Made by a program: the position numbers and the translations under genes. A DNA stretch of 64,000 nucleotides from positions 1 to 64,000 of the forward strand of contig JAIBBS010000016.1 in the NCBI GenBank assembly GCA_019694555.1. Reading direction: 5' to 3'. This DNA comes from Nannocystaceae bacterium (GTDB lineage Bacteria; Myxococcota_A; Polyangia; Nannocystales; Nannocystaceae). The notes under the pieces were generated by a model. That model saw only the letters and a list, made by a program, of their open reading frames with translations, was not told where the DNA came from and ran no database searches. This document shows, piece after piece, positions 62,201 to 64,000 of the stretch (position 1 is the first letter of the stretch; each line of letters opens with the position of its first letter).

Positions 62201-62421
62201 CCGAAGTGCCGGTGCACGTACGTCAGCACCGTGCGCCAGCGACCCTGCTCGATCAGATCGCCGAGCGCGTCGCGGGCCGAGGCCTCGCAGGTGGGCACGA
62301 GGCGGCGGAGCAGTTGCTCCCAGTTGGGTCGACCGGCGAGGCTGCCGAAGCCTGCACCGACCCAAAGGACACAGTCGCCGGACGAAATGGCGCGCGCGAG
62401 CTCGACGGGAATCTGGGACAT
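56254..62421 (-). CDS. Giant SIR2-like / pseudokinase / TPR protein
   Basis: 2055 residues, no signal peptide or membrane span. Residues 5-250 resemble a SIR2_2 domain: VLWVGAGFGSLAGRPNW, then LFLGFDPDDPDLVQI at 181-195. The usual TTNYD reads FATAYPD (110-116) and the usual HG reads ILRTPP, so the catalytic Asn and His are absent. Residues 392-635 form a kinase fold: G-loop GMTGTG, VAVAT in place of VAVK, HRNLNPHN in place of HRDxKPxN, GFG in place of DFG, and an intact TAPEL and ASDVYSLA, so a pseudokinase. Residues 690-1780 are TPR-like repeats. The last 270 residues resemble the C-terminal domain of other large myxobacterial TPR proteins. ATG 62436 is a second possible start. Confidence 0.8.
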   Translation of the reverse strand: MSQIPVELARAISSGDCVLWVGAGFGSLAGRPNWEQLLRRLVPTCEASARDALGDLIEQGRWRTVLTYVHRHFGDEPLAKLLKEISTEGEGASLAEGATKLAELPWRACFATAYPDLVSRIFSSSGGHKPAVLSHVDVHHLSLREHEKFFILRTPPTGRAMRADGVFFDLVEEVARTRTILFLGFDPDDPDLVQIFDLLDRIGRGNTHYALLPWVTPPEAEELRDRFAIEVVPGAADRSLPALFDELARACAEVAARPSAAGDRLVALDLARVTRGIELRADLARDEALTLDVAWIENLIDALPPGGGGVAELPPATLLRTGCVLLAHGRIERARKCFQQVITHGAGREYSNIARFDLAWAAAIEGDRAAALDGLVGCAEADRSLALVPPRFELREVLGMTGTGMLLLCRDRETKTDLEVAVATLARPVGEQEHTRFHAAVQKLAALDHPAVKGVRGGFADGRLFGIMREPTPGLLLGESLDDEPMSLAKALEIVQPLVQGLAACHAAGVLHRNLNPHNVLVAGHGAVLRGFGFPPVIGWARPSVRASNLGYTAPELLREGVATAASDVYSLAALCYRLLTGRAPLGAVPPAHDRNRELDPRVDPLLRRALHPLPSERPSLGELGEGLAQILATPELGAAMRAEAEAGPGRERVVDLSRAGTPKPVVDRGSGDGAVPQPVEEAVSAPLGQKFLAPEDPDDLEAWAWILERKPTHTEARAAVARIEAAAREAARWDRVAEALKVRLSIAQVVRDRIAIIRELAEIYELRLAAPANAFEIVQGLIEVLPASEQPAAIADLRRLAELTGQWSQLADSMMIVAERTSDTSAQAALFGELGAVFLDKLGATDRAVAAYEKANELVPSAQTLSAVVPLYRKLGRDAELVGALLSLADLQKAGDRHASLVAAAKALRESLGDEEGAFGAIEIVLAEDPDHADALAAGESLARALDRRAALIDILARRAHAALADGDAVAKLREAASLAAEAGEGERRLELLGKLLQRKPDDRSAAEQLVLALREAVARDAGKRTLLVDALATWIDLVEAPTERAALLAEQAGLLDLEVDGKERAADCRERLLELVGAEHALAREAAAALVKWYRRQDDRAALAKLWQRQAQAVDADEGFRAEAWQRLLELRKSEDAADGAVVEALEQLVKLQPSETKWRDELLERYLAADDFKRAGPLIRAQVDAETDPKRKAELLLRGGILRQEIGKVEGAVEALEQAVALDPSLTDAWLQLRELYASNDQPLKAIEAQVAAARSHGNRVEKVKLLFDAGKTYVDELGKPDRGLALLEEVVELDPDHRDATGILLERLVAHGDLSRAWPQAQIYVMQVRSQQPGDHALNLRALSLAGRCALAVDAKDRAREYLEKARALDATNLDVLRLLAELDMDAGKFADALRHYQSVVLGVGDKLAPGELSRLYVRMADARLGMDEKPKAVQMLERALDIDPDNEAAVDRMIELSAGAGGAAAVVKAKRKLVDLLARREKAVDDPAATKELQQRRIAVLQEIAKTQVDDLKLLEEGVRTLEEVLAIVPDDPAVLHKILDLFTAAQRWRDATNVLARLSDAQKNDVIRAKYLYAGAVIIRDHLDDLTAARDWLSRTMECDPSHEKAYVAFVELLEKTKDYKELGRAIRARLKSLPEGTPPAKHLELFTRLGEVYERLDQAKTALMAFHQAARLAQAAGESDEQVRKRHEKAMRMAIALGDDELDKAVAHGHALISATPMEFETYHRLVEIYLKMNRRDRARAIARTLRFLKQADEAEIELAESGTVGAQARGTISRELWRQALQHPNVESRLSDVFAIVWPMVAAREGRTLAHHRVRRDARTDVSLQSPTAIARYLAHACQVLDAPVPDLYVQPDEQGGFKVDALADVDGGPNRTVYPSIFAGKDALSEQTEIGNKFRAGRIIARAKPEHILSAVLSSATSLRHAAWGAIAVTQPEIAVPLDCKSQAAAYGDAFVKFLQASRLETLKALTAKLAKSGDVDARAWLAGVAYTVTRAGFALSDSIDVAAQILTREGDEGSPIPAKERIRDLVAYSVSEPYLRLRKELNFAR

Positions 62422-62642
62422 GAGAGCGGCCGGCATGGTCGCACGTTCGCCCCACCGCGTCGATGCGCGCGGGGCCGGGCGGCGACGCGCTGCGCACGGG
62501 TGGTGACGGCGCTGCGCTGGGGTGGTGACGGCGCTGCGCTGGGGTGGTGACGGCGCTGCGCTGGGGTGGTGATGGCGCTGCGCTGGGCTGGTGATGGCGC
62601 TGCGCTGGGCTGGTGATCCCGCCGCCGGGCGCGGGCGTTTCG
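62422..62642. other. Leader region of the giant SIR2-like gene
   Basis: 221 bp between two minus-strand genes. Holds five copies of a 22-bp repeat (separate entry). No -10 box adjacent to the start; no gene. Confidence 0.6.
62498..62617. repeat. 22-bp tandem repeat upstream of the giant SIR2-like gene
   Basis: Five full copies plus ten bases of a 22-bp unit (plus strand GGGTGGTGACGGCGCTGCGC + TG). Copies 1-3 are identical, copies 4-5 have one or two changes. 22 bp is not a multiple of three and is about two helical turns, so a regulatory rather than coding role is likely. Confidence 0.9.
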
Positions 62643-63869
62643 TCAGCGCTCGGCGTCGTCGCGTGCGGGATCGAAGCGGGTGCCGTCGGCCAGCGCGATG
62701 GGCTCCGCTTCGATCGCGACGCCATGTTCGCGCAGGGTCTCGTCGAGCAACTGCGCGACCTGGGCGACCACCTTGGTGCAGAACTGGTGACGCGCGGGTC
62801 CGGTGAACTCGCCGTGCGGCGCGGTCATGTCGTTGCACACCGTCGACGCGACGCCGCCGCGATCGAGCTCGTCGCGGACGCGCGCGAGGTAGCGTGTCAT
62901 CGCGGCGCGCAGCTGCGGTGTGACCTTGCCGGTGGGATCGGGGTCGCCGAGCAGCTCGCCCAGCAGCAGCTGCCCGGCCACGATCGCACCGCAGGTGCCC
63001 TCGCCGGTGATGCCGCCGCGGCGCAGCGACTGGTACGCGGGCGTCGGGCGACCGAAGGCCTCGGCCAGCGCGATGCCGCAGGAGCGGTGGGGCGTGCGCG
63101 TGCCCTCGTAGAGCACGAACGCGCGTCGACGCAGGGGGCCGCGGGGCAGCTCGTCGCTCATCGCACCGCCATCATGACAGCTCGGCGCGGCCGACCCAAG
63201 CGGGACGCACCAGGACTCGACCACGGTGTCGGGCCACGGCACCGTCGGCGAGAAGCGCGGGCGATCGAAGCGGCCCGCCGCGATCGCCGTCGCGAGCGCG
63301 TCGTCGACGATCGCATCGCGAAGCGGGCGCTGCTCGCACGGCAGCGGTACCACGCCGGCGCCGATCGGCGGGCGCGCCAGCAACAGGTGCTCGAGCAGCG
63401 CGTGGCCGAAGCACACCACGCCGAGGTCCCCGCTTCGCACCGCGCGATCCATCGCGGCCACGTCGCCGCCGTCGCGCGCGCGCTCGAACACCGCCAGCGC
63501 CGACGCGGGACCCGCGACCACCAGCGCCGCCTCGTCGAGCAGCGTGAGCGCGTCCTGCTCGGGCGTGCGCCGGCCCGCGGCGGCGGGGTCCCGCAACGCG
63601 TGCATGCGCAGGTGCAGCGCCGCCTTCGCCGCCGGAAAGCGCGCGAAGGTGGCGAGGTTGAACGCGTCGTGCCACGAGCCCTCGCGCGTGGGGATCTCGC
63701 CGCGTACGACCGCGTCCTCGTACGGTCCCGGCGGTGCCATGCGCCAGCGCGTGCCCGCGAGCAGGCCCTGCAACACGTCGCGATCCGGCGCGCCGACGTG
63801 CGCGAGCGCGCCGTGGCGCCGAGCCACGGTCGCGAGCGGCACGTGGCGCGCGAACGCAGCGGCGATCAC
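62643..63869 (-). CDS. DUF3025 / C_GCAxxG_C_C fusion protein
   Basis: 408 residues from GTG 63869. Residues 1-235 look like DUF3025: IPTREGSWHDAFNLATFARF with PAAKAALHLRMHAL. Residues 237-408 look like the C_GCAxxG_C_C redox family: SCGIALAEAFG, GGITGEGTCGAIVAGQLLLG, STVCNDM, QFCTKVVAQVAQL, with four spaced Cys. There is no stop between them. The second part could also start alone at ATG 63161, which has CATGAT 9 nt upstream. The GTG overlaps the stop of the preceding gene (GTGA), so translation is coupled. Function of neither domain is established. Confidence 0.7.
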   Translation of the reverse strand: MIAAAFARHVPLATVARRHGALAHVGAPDRDVLQGLLAGTRWRMAPPGPYEDAVVRGEIPTREGSWHDAFNLATFARFPAAKAALHLRMHALRDPAAAGRRTPEQDALTLLDEAALVVAGPASALAVFERARDGGDVAAMDRAVRSGDLGVVCFGHALLEHLLLARPPIGAGVVPLPCEQRPLRDAIVDDALATAIAAGRFDRPRFSPTVPWPDTVVESWCVPLGSAAPSCHDGGAMSDELPRGPLRRRAFVLYEGTRTPHRSCGIALAEAFGRPTPAYQSLRRGGITGEGTCGAIVAGQLLLGELLGDPDPTGKVTPQLRAAMTRYLARVRDELDRGGVASTVCNDMTAPHGEFTGPARHQFCTKVVAQVAQLLDETLREHGVAIEAEPIALADGTRFDPARDDAER

Positions 63870-64000
63870 GTGGGCACGTCGGCGACGCGTGCCGTGGGCA
63901 GCACGGCGAGGACCCAGATCGTCGGGCCGTCCTCGTGCGCGGCGAAGCGCGAGACCGTGGTGGTGCGCACGCGGATCGACGTGTTCACCTCGGTGGTGAC
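63866..64000 (-). CDS. Partial gene upstream of the fusion protein
   Basis: 44 codons of the C-terminus visible, ending FAAHEDGPTIWVLAVLPTAR and VADVPT before TGA 63866-63868. Too short to name. Its stop overlaps the GTG of the next gene. Confidence 0.6.
   Translation of the reverse strand, partial: VTTEVNTSIRVRTTTVSRFAAHEDGPTIWVLAVLPTARVADVPT

Noticed and set aside
56014-62550. 2178-codon open frame antisense to the giant gene
   Set aside because: Composition is Arg/Gln/Leu/His-rich with no domain pattern; an artefact of codon bias in a TPR gene.
62498-62617. CRISPR array
   Set aside because: Repeats are contiguous with no spacers; simple tandem repeat.
62422-62838. Giant gene frame stays open upstream through the 22-bp repeat and into the DUF3025 fusion gene
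   Set aside because: The extension is Arg/His/Pro-rich without conserved character and overlaps another gene; high GC keeps wrong frames open.

Overview
The window is about 70% GC, densely coded on both strands, and looks like chromosome from a member of the Myxococcota, probably a Nannocystis-like relative. The signs are several eukaryote-type Ser/Thr kinases, FHA/DUF4388 and PEGA proteins, AgmX-like and FG-GAP proteins, very large TPR proteins, and many lipoproteins whose mature part begins with a Ser/Gly/Thr/Asp-rich linker. I saw no phage, transposase, integrase or CRISPR array. Family names come from motifs read by eye, not from database searches.

Layout. 1-3.8 kb (minus): dnaX (cut by the window edge), a Tat-exported phosphoesterase, and a small ribbon-helix-helix protein with two matching operator-like palindromes upstream. 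4.3-16.4 kb (plus): a kinase/TPR pair, a class-III aminotransferase, a TlpA-like thioredoxin, a MATE transporter, an outer-membrane protein, a SHOCT/caspase-like protein and a glycoside hydrolase lipoprotein. 16.4-18.6 kb (minus): three small proteins, then the SRP RNA and two tRNA-Ser genes. 18.8-31.3 kb: a YyaL-type thioredoxin protein, lipoproteins, an acyltransferase/SDR pair, a UbiA/glyoxalase II pair, an FHA/DUF4388 protein and a hydrolase. 31.4-38.3 kb: a TPR protein and a radical SAM protein sharing one promoter, two FG-GAP lipoproteins and a GST. 38.4-43.5 kb: a kinase and ECF sigma pair, a beta-propeller protein and a MerR regulator. 43.6-53.2 kb: a diiron protein, an M20 peptidase, a sugar dehydrogenase/diheme cytochrome fusion, a cysteine-less SthA-like flavoprotein, an alcohol dehydrogenase, tRNA-Ser(UGA), a SIMPL protein and a Baeyer-Villiger-type monooxygenase. 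53.4-64 kb: a GST, a Tim44-like/TPM pair, a 2055-residue SIR2-like/pseudokinase/TPR protein, and a DUF3025/C_GCAxxG fusion.

The most notable item is the protein at 56254-62421. Its N-terminal SIR2-like fold lacks the expected catalytic Asn and His, and the kinase-like domain that follows lacks the VAIK Lys, the HRD Asp and the DFG Asp. About 1100 residues of TPR follow. It appears to be a scaffold or sensor built from two inactivated enzyme folds. A 22-bp tandem repeat lies just upstream. Two others stand out: a SHOCT/caspase-like protein with an intact His/Cys pair (12381-13778), and a recurring TAnnnT box 4-9 nt before the start codon of about 16 genes, which suggests widespread leaderless transcription.

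The RNA genes at 18.2-18.6 kb lie in the same orientation as dnaX. That recalls the tRNA-Ser/SRP RNA/dnaX order of Bacillus subtilis, here separated by 16 kb.
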